40,987 nt of DNA from Planctomycetota bacterium (GTDB lineage: Bacteria > Planctomycetota > Phycisphaerae > UBA1845): contig JAJRWX010000036.1 in the NCBI GenBank assembly GCA_024276605.1, forward strand, positions 1-40,987. The letters are read 5' to 3'. Below, in pieces: positions 23,868 to 32,621 of this stretch. The notes under the pieces were generated by a model, which was given only the letters and a program-made list of their open reading frames with translations, was not told the DNA's origin and made no database searches. How positions within the stretch are numbered: the first letter of the stretch is position 1; each line of letters opens with the position of its first letter. The translations under genes were made by a program, and so were the position numbers.

Positions 23868-24989
23868 TTATTGATCTTCTTCTTCCGGCGGGAGGATTTC
23901 AAATAACTCAAACTCGAAGACAACCGTCTCGCCGGCTGCGATCCTGTTGGGGACGCCACGATTGCCGAAGGCTAAATCGGGAGGAATAATAAACATTCGC
24001 TTCCCGCCCTCACGCATCATGACAACGCCTTCTTCCAGCCCTTTGATAAGGTTGTATAGCTTCTTGTGAGGTGCCTCATCTCCTCTCATGGTGTTCTCGA
24101 TTTCACCGCCGGCAAGATGCGATACTCGATAGTGATACATGATCGTATCATCTAACATGGGAGATGCGCCGTGTCCTTCCCGAATCACGGCATACTGCAA
24201 CCCGGATTCGGTCGTGGTAAATGTGGCCCCGGCTTCTTTTTCAATACGTGCAACCGCATCAAGATAGGCTTGCTGACGGGCTTCGATGGCTTCGTTTCGC
24301 AAGCGATCGGTTTCGGCTCGGAGTTCGTCTAGTTTGCGTTGTGCGACCTTTTGGTCAAAGCGGCCTACCAAGCGTATTTTCTTTATCATGATGGGGGAGA
24401 CCGGAACGACGGCGGAATAGCCTGCCGCGAAGCTCGGATGCGTACTGGTGGAAGTCTGAGAGATTTTGTCGGCTACGTCCAACCCCTCCACAATACGACC
24501 AAAAACTGCATACCCCCCATAGTCGTTGGTGTCAGCCAATGACGAGTTGTTGCGGATGTTGATGAAAAATTCCGCCCGCGTGGAATTAGGGACGTTGAAT
24601 TCATGGTACATGGCAATGGTGCCACGTTGATGTCGTATATCTTCGGTCCACTCCAGGGCAATGCCCGGTTGCAAGCCGTTTTCGCGCGGTTTCATGTCAG
24701 GCGTAAACTTTCCACCCTGGATTAATGTGCCTTCCAGTACGCGATGGAAAATGAGTCCGTCATAGTAACGTTTATTCACGTAGTCCATGAAATTGATGAC
24801 CGTCATGGGCGCCGTATCGGCGTCCAACTCCAACACCATGTCGCCCAAAGTCGTGGTCATGCGCACGCGCGGGTGAAGTCCGGAAGAGGATGACTGATTC
24901 GACTGAGCTTTGATGGAAGAATTCTGGATGTTTGCGACCAGCAGTGCCGCCATGACCCATTTTGAGCGTGTCCACATAGTACGGTACAT
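23868..24989 (-). CDS. Exported cyclophilin-FKBP fusion peptidyl-prolyl isomerase
   Basis: This 373-residue protein joins two unrelated prolyl isomerase folds. After a signal-like N-terminus, the cyclophilin domain (about 42-205) has DTAPMTVINFMDYV, YYDGLIFHRVLEGTLIQGG, RGTIAMYH, AEFFINIRNN and YAVFGRIVEGLDV. The linker (about 206-255) is rich in Glu, Arg and Ala and likely a coiled coil. The FKBP domain (about 260-373) has SGLQYAVIREGHG, a GLEEGVVMMREGGKRMFIIPP core and a FEFELFEI end. Several cyclophilin and FKBP active-site positions are replaced, for example MYHEFN where MA-A/S is usual, so part of it may serve as a chaperone. It is the last of four clustered isomerase genes. Confidence 0.88.
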   Translation of the reverse strand: MYRTMWTRSKWVMAALLVANIQNSSIKAQSNQSSSSGLHPRVRMTTTLGDMVLELDADTAPMTVINFMDYVNKRYYDGLIFHRVLEGTLIQGGKFTPDMKPRENGLQPGIALEWTEDIRHQRGTIAMYHEFNVPNSTRAEFFINIRNNSSLADTNDYGGYAVFGRIVEGLDVADKISQTSTSTHPSFAAGYSAVVPVSPIMIKKIRLVGRFDQKVAQRKLDELRAETDRLRNEAIEARQQAYLDAVARIEKEAGATFTTTESGLQYAVIREGHGASPMLDDTIMYHYRVSHLAGGEIENTMRGDEAPHKKLYNLIKGLEEGVVMMREGGKRMFIIPPDLAFGNRGVPNRIAAGETVVFEFELFEILPPEEEDQ

Positions 24990-25009
24990 AAAAATCGATC
25001 CAATGGTAG

Positions 25010-25546
25010 TTATTTTTTGGGAAACTTTTTATCCAAAATACTGTTCCACTCTGCAAGCTGTTGTTTTTGTGCATCCATCAGTGCTGTGGTATCCCCTTCG
25101 ATGGTGATGGAATGCATACAGCCGCCCTGAGTAACGGCGTCGATCACCGCCTGTCCTTCGGTCACTTTGCCGAAAACCGTGTGCTTATCGTCAAGCCAAT
25201 CGGTGGCGACGTGGGTGACGAAAAACTGGCTACCGTTGGTGCCGGGGCCGGAGTTAGCCATCGAGAGCACGCCGGGTGCATCGTGGCGTCGTTTCGGATG
25301 AAACTCGTCTTTGAATTGGTATCCAGGACCGCCTGATCCGGTACCGGTAGGATCACCGCCTTGTACCATGAAATCTGCAATGACCCGATGAAAAGTTAAG
25401 CCGTTGTAATAGCCTCGCTGGGATAAGTTGGTGAAATTTGCCACCGTCAGTGGGGCTTCGTCGGGAAACAATTCCAGGCGAATCTCACCTTTGTCGGTTG
25501 CAATAACAGCCGAGAGGCCTTCGTTTTGATGTTGTGTATCTGTCAT
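25010..25546 (-). CDS. Cytoplasmic cyclophilin-type peptidyl-prolyl isomerase
   Basis: This 178-residue cyclophilin has no signal peptide. The core motifs are complete: [22 protein letters not shown] (in pieces, [16 protein letters not shown]), [50 protein letters not shown] and a GQAVIDAV end. Arg in FHRV and Phe and Gln in QFF are the expected active-site residues. The last 35 residues are an added charged tail. The gene lies 20 bases upstream of the fusion isomerase and 29 bases downstream of the next cyclophilin, which supports one transcript. Confidence 0.92.
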   Translation of the reverse strand: MTDTQHQNEGLSAVIATDKGEIRLELFPDEAPLTVANFTNLSQRGYYNGLTFHRVIADFMVQGGDPTGTGSGGPGYQFKDEFHPKRRHDAPGVLSMANSGPGTNGSQFFVTHVATDWLDDKHTVFGKVTEGQAVIDAVTQGGCMHSITIEGDTTALMDAQKQQLAEWNSILDKKFPKK

Positions 25547-25575
25547 AGTAATTATATTTTCCTGCTGATACGGAT

Positions 25576-26184
25576 TTACTTACCGCTGGAGGGTTTTGCA
25601 GCCTTTATGTCCCCCGCAATATGAACCGCCTTGATGATAACCGGAGTTACGGGGACGACCTTGCCACCGGGGTATTTAGGATTAGATTCCGTGGGGGTGT
25701 GCCGAATTTTATCGACGACATCCATACCTTCGATCACTTTACCAAACACGGCATAAGCAGCACCGCCACGTGGAACATCTAAACTGGCATTATCCACGAC
25801 GTTGATGAAAAACTGCGATGTGGCAGAGTCCGGAGCGCTCATGCGCGCCATGGAGATCGTGCCGCGGACATTTTTTAGACCGTTTTGCCATTCGTTTTTA
25901 ATCGGCGAATACATGCCTTCGGTCTTTTTGTTTAGATCCTTATCCATGCCACCACCCTGGATCATAAAGTTGGGCATCACACGATGAAATACGGTGCCGT
26001 TATAAAAACCATCTTTGGCATAACGTAGAAAATTCTCTGTGCTGATCGGCGCTTTTTCGGCGTCCAATTCCAGCACGATTTTACCGAGCGTGGTCTCCAT
26101 CGTCACTTTAGGGTTTGCCTTGCCGTCTGCCCACGCCGAGGCTGATATCAAGGTGATAGTCAATATGGTTGTTATGATGCGCAT
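25576..26184 (-). CDS. Exported cyclophilin-type peptidyl-prolyl isomerase
   Basis: The 202-residue product starts with a signal peptide ending SAWA, so it acts outside the cytoplasm. The cyclophilin domain has [21 protein letters not shown] (in pieces, [15 protein letters not shown]), [40 protein letters not shown], and [24 protein letters not shown] precedes the ATG. It resembles PpiA-type periplasmic cyclophilins. It sits second in the cluster, in transcription order after the tandem FKBP gene. Confidence 0.93.
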   Translation of the reverse strand: MRIITTILTITLISASAWADGKANPKVTMETTLGKIVLELDAEKAPISTENFLRYAKDGFYNGTVFHRVMPNFMIQGGGMDKDLNKKTEGMYSPIKNEWQNGLKNVRGTISMARMSAPDSATSQFFINVVDNASLDVPRGGAAYAVFGKVIEGMDVVDKIRHTPTESNPKYPGGKVVPVTPVIIKAVHIAGDIKAAKPSSGK

Positions 26185-26235
26185 CTCATTCTTCCTTACA
26201 TTATATCGTGAACCGTGTTCAGAATCCGTGTTACT

Positions 26236-27066
26236 TTACTGAGTTGAAATTAACTCAATCTCGAAAATCAAGGTCGCCTTAGCAGGAATCGTAGGTGGTC
26301 TACCTCTCTCGCCATAAGCAAGATTGTAGGGAATCTCCAAGCGTCGTTTGCCGCCTACATTCATTGAACCGACACCTTCGGTCCATCCGGGGATCACTTG
26401 GTTTAAGCCAAACGTCGCAGGTTGACCCCGTTGGACGGAACTGTCGAATAACTTGCCATCAGTCAACCAGCCGGAGTAATGGACCGTCACGCGTGACTCA
26501 GCACTGACCGGCGACGCCCCATCGCCAACCTTGATATCCCAATACTTAAGTCCCGACTCGGTAGTGATCGGCTTGATACCATCAATCGATGTTTGCTTGG
26601 GAGGCATAACAATATCCAATAATTCGACTTCGAATATCAAGGTAGCTTTGGCTGGAATGGTAGGCGGACGGCCACGTTCACCATAGGCGAGTTGATAAGG
26701 GATTTCGAGGCGGCGCTTACCGCCCATCTTCATCGAGCCTACGCCTTCGGTCCAACCCTTGATGACTTGGTTGAGGCCAAACGTAGCGGGCTGACCGCGC
26801 TGCACGGAGCTGTCGAAAAGTGTTCCATCCATAAGCCAACCGGAATAATGAACTTTAACTTTGGTGGAAGCATCCGGCGGCGATTTGCCCTCACCTACCT
26901 TAATGTCCCAATACTTCAGCCCCGATGGGGTCTTCACTTCTTTGAGACCTTCGATCGAAGTTTGCTTAGGTTCTTCCGCGATGGCTTGAGACGGCGCTAT
27001 CATGCTCATTGTCAATGTGGCAGCGATGGCGACGACGCCGGCGCGTATTCCATAAATGTTCACCAT
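26236..27066 (-). CDS. Exported tandem FKBP-type peptidyl-prolyl isomerase
   Basis: The 276-residue product has a signal peptide ending SQAIA and two FKBP domains in a row (about 34-150 and 154-276). Each domain has [18 protein letters not shown], the block [38 protein letters not shown] and [20 protein letters not shown]. The two copies are nearly the same in this core, at the DNA level too (about 26250-26560 against 26630-26900), so the duplication is recent or kept even by gene conversion. Key FKBP residues (Tyr in HYSG, Phe and Asp in LFDSS, Trp in GWTEG, the final Phe) are present in both. AGAGGA lies about eleven bases before the ATG. It is the first gene of the isomerase cluster. Confidence 0.94.
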   Translation of the reverse strand: MVNIYGIRAGVVAIAATLTMSMIAPSQAIAEEPKQTSIEGLKEVKTPSGLKYWDIKVGEGKSPPDASTKVKVHYSGWLMDGTLFDSSVQRGQPATFGLNQVIKGWTEGVGSMKMGGKRRLEIPYQLAYGERGRPPTIPAKATLIFEVELLDIVMPPKQTSIDGIKPITTESGLKYWDIKVGDGASPVSAESRVTVHYSGWLTDGKLFDSSVQRGQPATFGLNQVIPGWTEGVGSMNVGGKRRLEIPYNLAYGERGRPPTIPAKATLIFEIELISTQ

Positions 27067-27413
27067 AACCTAACGATTCCTCTGTGTTGTATACTATTCA
27101 CATCCAAGTGCTCCAACTCCTTGCACGAGGCGGTATTGTCCACACTTATCGTGAGTTTGCAAACCGGTGCGGCAGTCAGGTTTTGAGGGGTGAGTCGTGT
27201 CGGCTGATGGCGTCGGTACGCTGTCCATGAACCAAGACGTGGGGTACGATGCCGCTGGGTTACCGCGGTGATACCTCCGGGTTGGAGCAGGCTCAAAGCC
27301 TATGTGACGGCCTTTAGGCCCGGATTATCCCGATGTTTTGCGTACCCACGACGACACACAAGCGAACGTAGTGGAGAGGTCATGCCACCATATATCGTGG
27401 AGATTACATCGTC
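27067..27413. other. Spacer between divergent genes, no gene supported
   Basis: These 347 bases should hold promoters for the isomerase cluster (minus) and the MFS-PlsC gene (plus). An open frame on the minus strand across 27060-27296 has no ribosome site or recognisable features and runs through the expected promoter area. GGCCTTTAGGCC at about 27312-27323 is a short palindrome. Confidence 0.5.
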
Positions 27414-29348
27414 TTGACCGCAGACGCTCATACCCACGCAGCCGGGGGCTCACGTTTGTTACGTAATCGTAACTTTATACTGCTCTGGTGCGCGTATGCG
27501 GTCAGCGCGATGGGAGACCATCTGTCTGAGATGGCGATTCTCAAGACGCAAAATGCACTCGATGCCAACGTGGATATGACCGCTCTCAACGCGCGGATGA
27601 CCTTCACCTTTTTCCTCCCGTTTTTCTTACTCAGTTCAGCGGCAGGTGTCATGGCGGATCGATTCCCGCGACGCGCCTTGATGGTCGGCGCTGATCTGGT
27701 GCGCTGCATCATCCTGGTGATGTTTGGCACGCTGATTTTATGGACGCAACACTGGGGCGCGTGGGGGGTATTCTTGCCACTGAGCCTGGTCGGTGCTTTT
27801 GCCGCCGTTTTCTCGCCCGCCCGCTCCGCTTTGTTATCCACCATTGTTCAGCCGGATCATTTAGCCCGCGCTAACGGTATGATAAGTGGATTGGGTATCA
27901 TCGCGACGATGGTTGCTGCGATGATCGGCGGGTTCTTGGCCGATTACTACGAACCGACGGTTGCTTTTCGCGTTGACGCCGCGACTTTTGTGGTCAGCGC
28001 CGTGCTGTTGATGTTGATGATCCCGCCGCGCAGGCAACCCTTGGTATCTGTAGAAAAAAAGACGAGCGTGTTAGCTGATCTGCGAGCGGGTTTTAATTAC
28101 GCCGGGTCTCACCGTCACGTAGCTGAACTCCTGGGTGTGGCTGCCCTGGTCTGGTTTTGCGGGTCATTGGTCCACAGCGTGCTCCCGGCTATTGTTCGAG
28201 ATGTGTACGAGGGCACCTATCAAGACATTAGCAACTACCGGGCACTGCTTGGTCTCGGCTTCATTTTTGGTGCCATTATCGTGTCAATCATTGGGAACAC
28301 CTTACACAGTGGTATTATCATTACCTGGGGTTTCTTCGGCATATCAGCGAGTATTGCGGTGCTGGCATCTTCGGTCATTCTTTCACGGTGGGGTTGGCCT
28401 GCGAGCACCCTGGCTACTATGGGCGGTTGCGGTGTGGTAGCCGCGGGCTTGTTTGCCGTATCAATCATGGCTACGTTCAATGCGATGTTGCAGCGCACGG
28501 TGGCGAATCGGTACCGTGGCCGAATTTTCGGTGTGACCGATGTTTGCACCGTCGGGGCGCTGCTTCTAGCCACGGGTGCGTTGGGGTTGCCGACCTCATT
28601 TCGTGTGGATCGCTGGGTGGGCGAAATACTGTTGGGTGTATCGCTTCTTACCTTTTCAGCCGGCGTGCTTACCTTTATGGTGCGACTAAGACGAAACTGT
28701 ATGGATGACGCCATCGTGCTGGTTTTTTGTCATATCGCTCAGTTTTTAGCACGATTCTGGTGGCGGATGAAACGGATCGGGCCGGCGACGTTACCACGTG
28801 AAGGTAGTGTGATTATCACCGCGAATCATACCTCTTCCATCGATCCTTTTTTACTGCACACCGCGGCGCCTTATCGTTTAATTTCCTATATGTTTGCGCA
28901 AGAGCACGCAGAAAAGCCACTGATTAGATGGTTTGCCAAAAAGGTTGAATGCATCCTCGTGAAGCGCGATGGACAGGATACCGGCGCGACAAAACAGGCC
29001 ATGCGATTTTTACGTGCCGGGAAAGTAGTCGGCATTTTTATCGAAGGAGGAACGGTCGCCCCCGGTCAACAAAGTGAACCCAAAGACGGCGTTGCGCTAC
29101 TTGCCCTGCGAACGGGAGCCACGGTCATCCCCGCGTACATTAGCGGTGTCGTGTATTACGAAAGTATGTTGGCGGGTTTTATCCGGCGACATCATGCCCG
29201 GGTGCGCATGGGAAAACCAGTGGATTTATCAGAGTTTCGCCAAGGCAAAGCCGACCGTGAACAAGTACGCGCCGCGACTGGGAAAATTTTCTCAGCCGTG
29301 CGCTCACTGGCACCCTCCTCTACGGATGAGAATGAAAAAAACGTGTAA
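27414..29348 (+). CDS. MFS transporter fused to PlsC-type acyltransferase (LplT/Aas-like)
   Basis: The first 430 or so residues are a multi-pass membrane transporter of the major facilitator type, starting LLRNRNFILLWCAYAVSAMG and with FPRRALMVGADLVRC at the loop between helices 2 and 3. From about 440, a PlsC-like acyltransferase domain follows, with the NHTSSID catalytic motif (Asn471, His472, Asp477) and FIEGG at about 542-546 in place of the usual FPEGT. This arrangement matches LplT-Aas systems, in which lysophospholipid is flipped inward and re-acylated. The Aas ligase domain is missing. The TTG start at 27414 is chosen because GGAG lies eleven bases upstream and the sequence before the first helix fits; it is uncertain. 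pgi follows six bases after the stop. Confidence 0.88.
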   Translation: MTADAHTHAAGGSRLLRNRNFILLWCAYAVSAMGDHLSEMAILKTQNALDANVDMTALNARMTFTFFLPFFLLSSAAGVMADRFPRRALMVGADLVRCIILVMFGTLILWTQHWGAWGVFLPLSLVGAFAAVFSPARSALLSTIVQPDHLARANGMISGLGIIATMVAAMIGGFLADYYEPTVAFRVDAATFVVSAVLLMLMIPPRRQPLVSVEKKTSVLADLRAGFNYAGSHRHVAELLGVAALVWFCGSLVHSVLPAIVRDVYEGTYQDISNYRALLGLGFIFGAIIVSIIGNTLHSGIIITWGFFGISASIAVLASSVILSRWGWPASTLATMGGCGVVAAGLFAVSIMATFNAMLQRTVANRYRGRIFGVTDVCTVGALLLATGALGLPTSFRVDRWVGEILLGVSLLTFSAGVLTFMVRLRRNCMDDAIVLVFCHIAQFLARFWWRMKRIGPATLPREGSVIITANHTSSIDPFLLHTAAPYRLISYMFAQEHAEKPLIRWFAKKVECILVKRDGQDTGATKQAMRFLRAGKVVGIFIEGGTVAPGQQSEPKDGVALLALRTGATVIPAYISGVVYYESMLAGFIRRHHARVRMGKPVDLSEFRQGKADREQVRAATGKIFSAVRSLAPSSTDENEKNV

Positions 29349-29354
29349 TCAAGA

Positions 29355-31037
29355 ATGAGTTTGACAGTCCACCCAAGCGCGGCATCATGCGACTATTACA
29401 TAGGTGAACGCCTGAGTGAAGGCATAGGGAATTACGACATGGACACACTAAACACGGCTCAACTTTGGGATCGATACAACAAGTATTTTCTGCGTGCTGA
29501 GCATCTCGGGCTTTCGCTTGATGTTAGCCGTATGCGATTCGATGAGGCATTTTTTGATCGCATGAAGGTGCCTTTTGCCGAGGCGTTTTCGTCCATGGCA
29601 CTGCTTGAGGGAGGGGCGCACGCCAATGCGGACGAGGATCGTATGGTTGGTCATTATTGGCTTCGTCAACCGTCCATGGCACCTAGTGATGATATGCGTC
29701 AGGATATTGAGCAGACCGTCGAGGATATTAAACGTTTTGCCCGCGACGTGCACGATGGCGCAGTCAAACCTAAAACTGCGGATGGTTTTTATGTCACGTT
29801 ACTGATAGGGATAGGCGGTTCAGCGCTAGGCCCTCAGTTTGTCTGCGATGCACTGGGGACTGCGGACGACCCCATGATCGTGCGGTTTATCGATAATACC
29901 GACCCGGATGGCATGGATCGTATCCTGGATGAATTATCCGACATGTTGGGGCAAACACTCACGGTGGTCGTGTCAAAATCCGGCGGTACGGTTGAAACTC
30001 ATAATGCCATGCTAGAAGTTAAAAAAGCTTATGAGCAAGCCGGTCTGTCGTTCGCCGAGCACGCGGTGGCTATTACGTGTAAGGATTCTCAGCTCGATAA
30101 GTTAGCGCAACAAGATCATTGGCTTCGCACGTTTCCCATGTGGGATTGGGTGGGTGGTCGAACCTCCGTACTGTCCGCTGCCGGGTTGCTCCCCGTTGCG
30201 TTGCAGGGTGTGGATATTGATGCCTTGCTTCGCGGCGCGCGAGAATGCGATGTGCTCACACGCGGTTCGAGCGTCCTGGAAAATCCGGCTGCCCTGCTGG
30301 CCGCCATGTGGCACTACGCGGGTGATGGACGCGGCACACGCGATATGGTCGTTTTGCCCTACTGTGATCGACTGGCTATGTTTGGAAAATATCTACAACA
30401 GTTGGTGATGGAGTCGATCGGTAAGTCGTGCGATCGAGACGGTCAACAGGTGCATCAAGGGTTAACGGTGTATGGGAACAAAGGGAGCACGGATCAACAT
30501 GCTTTTGTACAGCAGCTTCAAGAGGGTCCGGGCGACTTTTTTGTCACATTCATCGAAGTGTTGCAGCATCGGTCCAAGGCGTCGATAATGGTGTCACCGG
30601 ATGTTACAGCCGGTGATTACCTGGACGCTTTTCTGCATGGCACGCGAAATTCTTTGTATAACAGCGGGCGCGATTCACTCACCATTACCCTGGATCATCT
30701 CGACGCCCGCTCGCTGGGTGCATTGATCGCGCTATTTGAACGCGCGGTCGGCCTATACGCGGAACTTATCCACGTAAATGCCTACCATCAGCCGGGTGTG
30801 GAACATGGCAAAAAGGCCGCCGGTGAGACCATTAAGCTCCAAGCATTGGCCTTACAGCATATGCGGACACATGCAGATACAGCCTGGACTTGCCAAGCCT
30901 TAGCTGACGCCATAGACCGGCCCGAAGCAGTGGAAGCGCTGTACCACATATTACGTCATATAGCCTCTAATCCAGATCATGGCATTACCATTCAACCAGC
31001 AGACACGCCAGCATTGACGCATTTTCAGGCTTCATAA
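29355..31037 (+). CDS. pgi: Glucose-6-phosphate isomerase
   Basis: Pgi interconverts glucose 6-phosphate and fructose 6-phosphate in glycolysis and gluconeogenesis. The 560-residue product has the GIGGSALGPQFV phosphate-binding stretch, VVSKSGGTVET, the family signature GGRTSVLSAAGLLPVAL, GSTDQHAFVQQLQEGPGDFF and, near the end, HQPGVEHGKKAAGETI with the catalytic Lys region. The first ATG at 29355 lacks a clear ribosome site; an ATG at 29439 gives 532 residues, begins closer to the usual N-terminus and follows AGGG, so it may be the real start. It is probably cotranscribed with the transporter gene before it. Confidence 0.95.
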   Translation: MSLTVHPSAASCDYYIGERLSEGIGNYDMDTLNTAQLWDRYNKYFLRAEHLGLSLDVSRMRFDEAFFDRMKVPFAEAFSSMALLEGGAHANADEDRMVGHYWLRQPSMAPSDDMRQDIEQTVEDIKRFARDVHDGAVKPKTADGFYVTLLIGIGGSALGPQFVCDALGTADDPMIVRFIDNTDPDGMDRILDELSDMLGQTLTVVVSKSGGTVETHNAMLEVKKAYEQAGLSFAEHAVAITCKDSQLDKLAQQDHWLRTFPMWDWVGGRTSVLSAAGLLPVALQGVDIDALLRGARECDVLTRGSSVLENPAALLAAMWHYAGDGRGTRDMVVLPYCDRLAMFGKYLQQLVMESIGKSCDRDGQQVHQGLTVYGNKGSTDQHAFVQQLQEGPGDFFVTFIEVLQHRSKASIMVSPDVTAGDYLDAFLHGTRNSLYNSGRDSLTITLDHLDARSLGALIALFERAVGLYAELIHVNAYHQPGVEHGKKAAGETIKLQALALQHMRTHADTAWTCQALADAIDRPEAVEALYHILRHIASNPDHGITIQPADTPALTHFQAS

Positions 31038-31235
31038 TCTGTTTGGGATACTATTGGGCGAGTTCTGCTTGACGGAAGTCGCCTCTTACTCTCAAATAAT
31101 GCGTCCGGGTGGGTTATCTGTCGGGCGTATTGGGGGGAAGGGTAACTGCGTACGGTGGTGCTATGACGCGAGGCGTCAGTTACACTCATTAGATATATCG
31201 CCCTTGGGGTTGTTTAATCAACGGAGCTTATCGAC

Positions 31236-32507
31236 ATGCCTGTAAAGGTTGTTCGCACATTACCATTATTGACCATCGTTGTTCTAGCGAGCATGGCCGG
31301 AGTGACTCAAGCGCAGATAGTAGAAGATGCAGCGCTTCGTGATATCGGCTTATCCACCTATTGGCGTGCCCAGTTGCCACTAGCTGCGGATGATGCCGTT
31401 GTGCAGTCATTTTTAGTAGATGAAGCGCTTTATATTACTACGAAAAACGGCACGATATTCTCCCTTGTTGCAAATGCGGGTTTGATACGGTGGGCTGAGA
31501 AGGTAACCGAACGCAACTATACGATATACGCGCCGAGCCATGCGTGGACCGCCGATGGTACAGGCCCGGTGATTGTGACGACAACAACTCAGATTTACAT
31601 ATTAGACCGATACTCCGGCGAACTTATCAATGCTTTCCGCCCTGACTTCCCAGCAGGTGGGGCGGCCATTGGTGCAGATTACGAATTGTATCTCGGCAGT
31701 GCGAATAGTATGTTCTATTCATTAGCTTGGAAACCGCAGCGGGGTTGTACACCCATAAAGCGATGGGAAGTTCGATCCGGTGGGCCGATCTCGGCAGCAC
31801 CGCAGTTTCTTGGTGGAGATAGCCTGGTTTTTGCATCGCAAAGTGGCTACGTTTTTTCCTGCACGACAAACGACAAAGCCTTGAACTGGTCTTATCCTAT
31901 CGGCCAAGCCGTAGTCGATTCGCTGGTCGTTGATGAAACCGGCGTGTACGCGGCGAGTGTTGATCGGTCGCTGTATAAAATTAACGCAAGCAACGGGCGT
32001 TTGATCTGGCGGCATCGTATGCCCAGTCCCCTTCGTCGTGCGCCCGTCGTTGTAGATCAAACAGTTTATCAGTTCTGCCAGAATTTCGGTTTAGCAGCCA
32101 TCAACCGAGACACGGGTCGAGAAATATGGCATTATCCGGAAGGCGTGAATATAGCCGCGCAGGATGAGCGGATAGACTTCGTATTCGCACATGGCCCGGC
32201 ACTGGTGGCTATCGATCGTGAAAACGGCCAAGCCCAAGGTCGCCTTGACTTAACCGGCGTCCATCACGCTACGACCAATGCCATGAGCGACCACGTATAT
32301 CTGATCGGCCATCAGGGGTATATGGTGTGTGCCCGACCCAGCAGTGTATCTTTTCTTCGTAAAGAAGCGGTAGCACAGGTGAAAGAGAGATTGACGCTGC
32401 CTCCGTTGAAGCATGATGCTAACAGCCACGATCATTTTCCTGCAAGCACAGCAAGCCATACCAGTAACAATGATCCACTAAAAAGCGGCTTCGACGCCAA
32501 TCGGTAA
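31236..32507 (+). CDS. Secreted PQQ-like beta-propeller protein (BamB-like fold)
   Basis: The 423-residue product has a signal peptide ending TQAQ and then repeats of the PQQ-like propeller type: LYITTKNGTIFSLVANAGLIRW, IYILDRYSGELI, LYLGSANSMFYSL, LVFASQSGYVFSC, VYAASVDRSLYKINASNGRLIW (here shortened) and AAINRDTGREIWHY. Such blades usually have a W after a G-x-x-W turn, as here. The last 60 residues are polar and without repeat. GGAG lies nine bases before the ATG. Its role is unknown; related folds help outer-membrane protein assembly or bind cofactors. The closeness to isomerase genes on the other strand may be chance. Confidence 0.8.
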   Translation: MPVKVVRTLPLLTIVVLASMAGVTQAQIVEDAALRDIGLSTYWRAQLPLAADDAVVQSFLVDEALYITTKNGTIFSLVANAGLIRWAEKVTERNYTIYAPSHAWTADGTGPVIVTTTTQIYILDRYSGELINAFRPDFPAGGAAIGADYELYLGSANSMFYSLAWKPQRGCTPIKRWEVRSGGPISAAPQFLGGDSLVFASQSGYVFSCTTNDKALNWSYPIGQAVVDSLVVDETGVYAASVDRSLYKINASNGRLIWRHRMPSPLRRAPVVVDQTVYQFCQNFGLAAINRDTGREIWHYPEGVNIAAQDERIDFVFAHGPALVAIDRENGQAQGRLDLTGVHHATTNAMSDHVYLIGHQGYMVCARPSSVSFLRKEAVAQVKERLTLPPLKHDANSHDHFPASTASHTSNNDPLKSGFDANR

Positions 32508-32580
32508 AACGCGCGCTTCTAAAAAAAACCGTTGCTCCCATGGCCTATCCGTAGTCAAATACGCGGAGCGTACTTTTGTG

Positions 32581-32609
32581 TTGAGGCTAAACGAGAGCTG
32601 TCATATTAG
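32581..32609 (+). promoter_or_regulatory. Possible purH promoter
   Basis: TTGAGG at 32581-32586 and TATTAG at 32604-32609 are 17 bases apart; each matches four of six consensus positions. The start of transcription would be only about five to seven bases before the purH ATG, giving an almost leaderless message, which fits the lack of a ribosome site. Confidence 0.35.
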
Positions 32610-32621
32610 TTGCAGATACCC

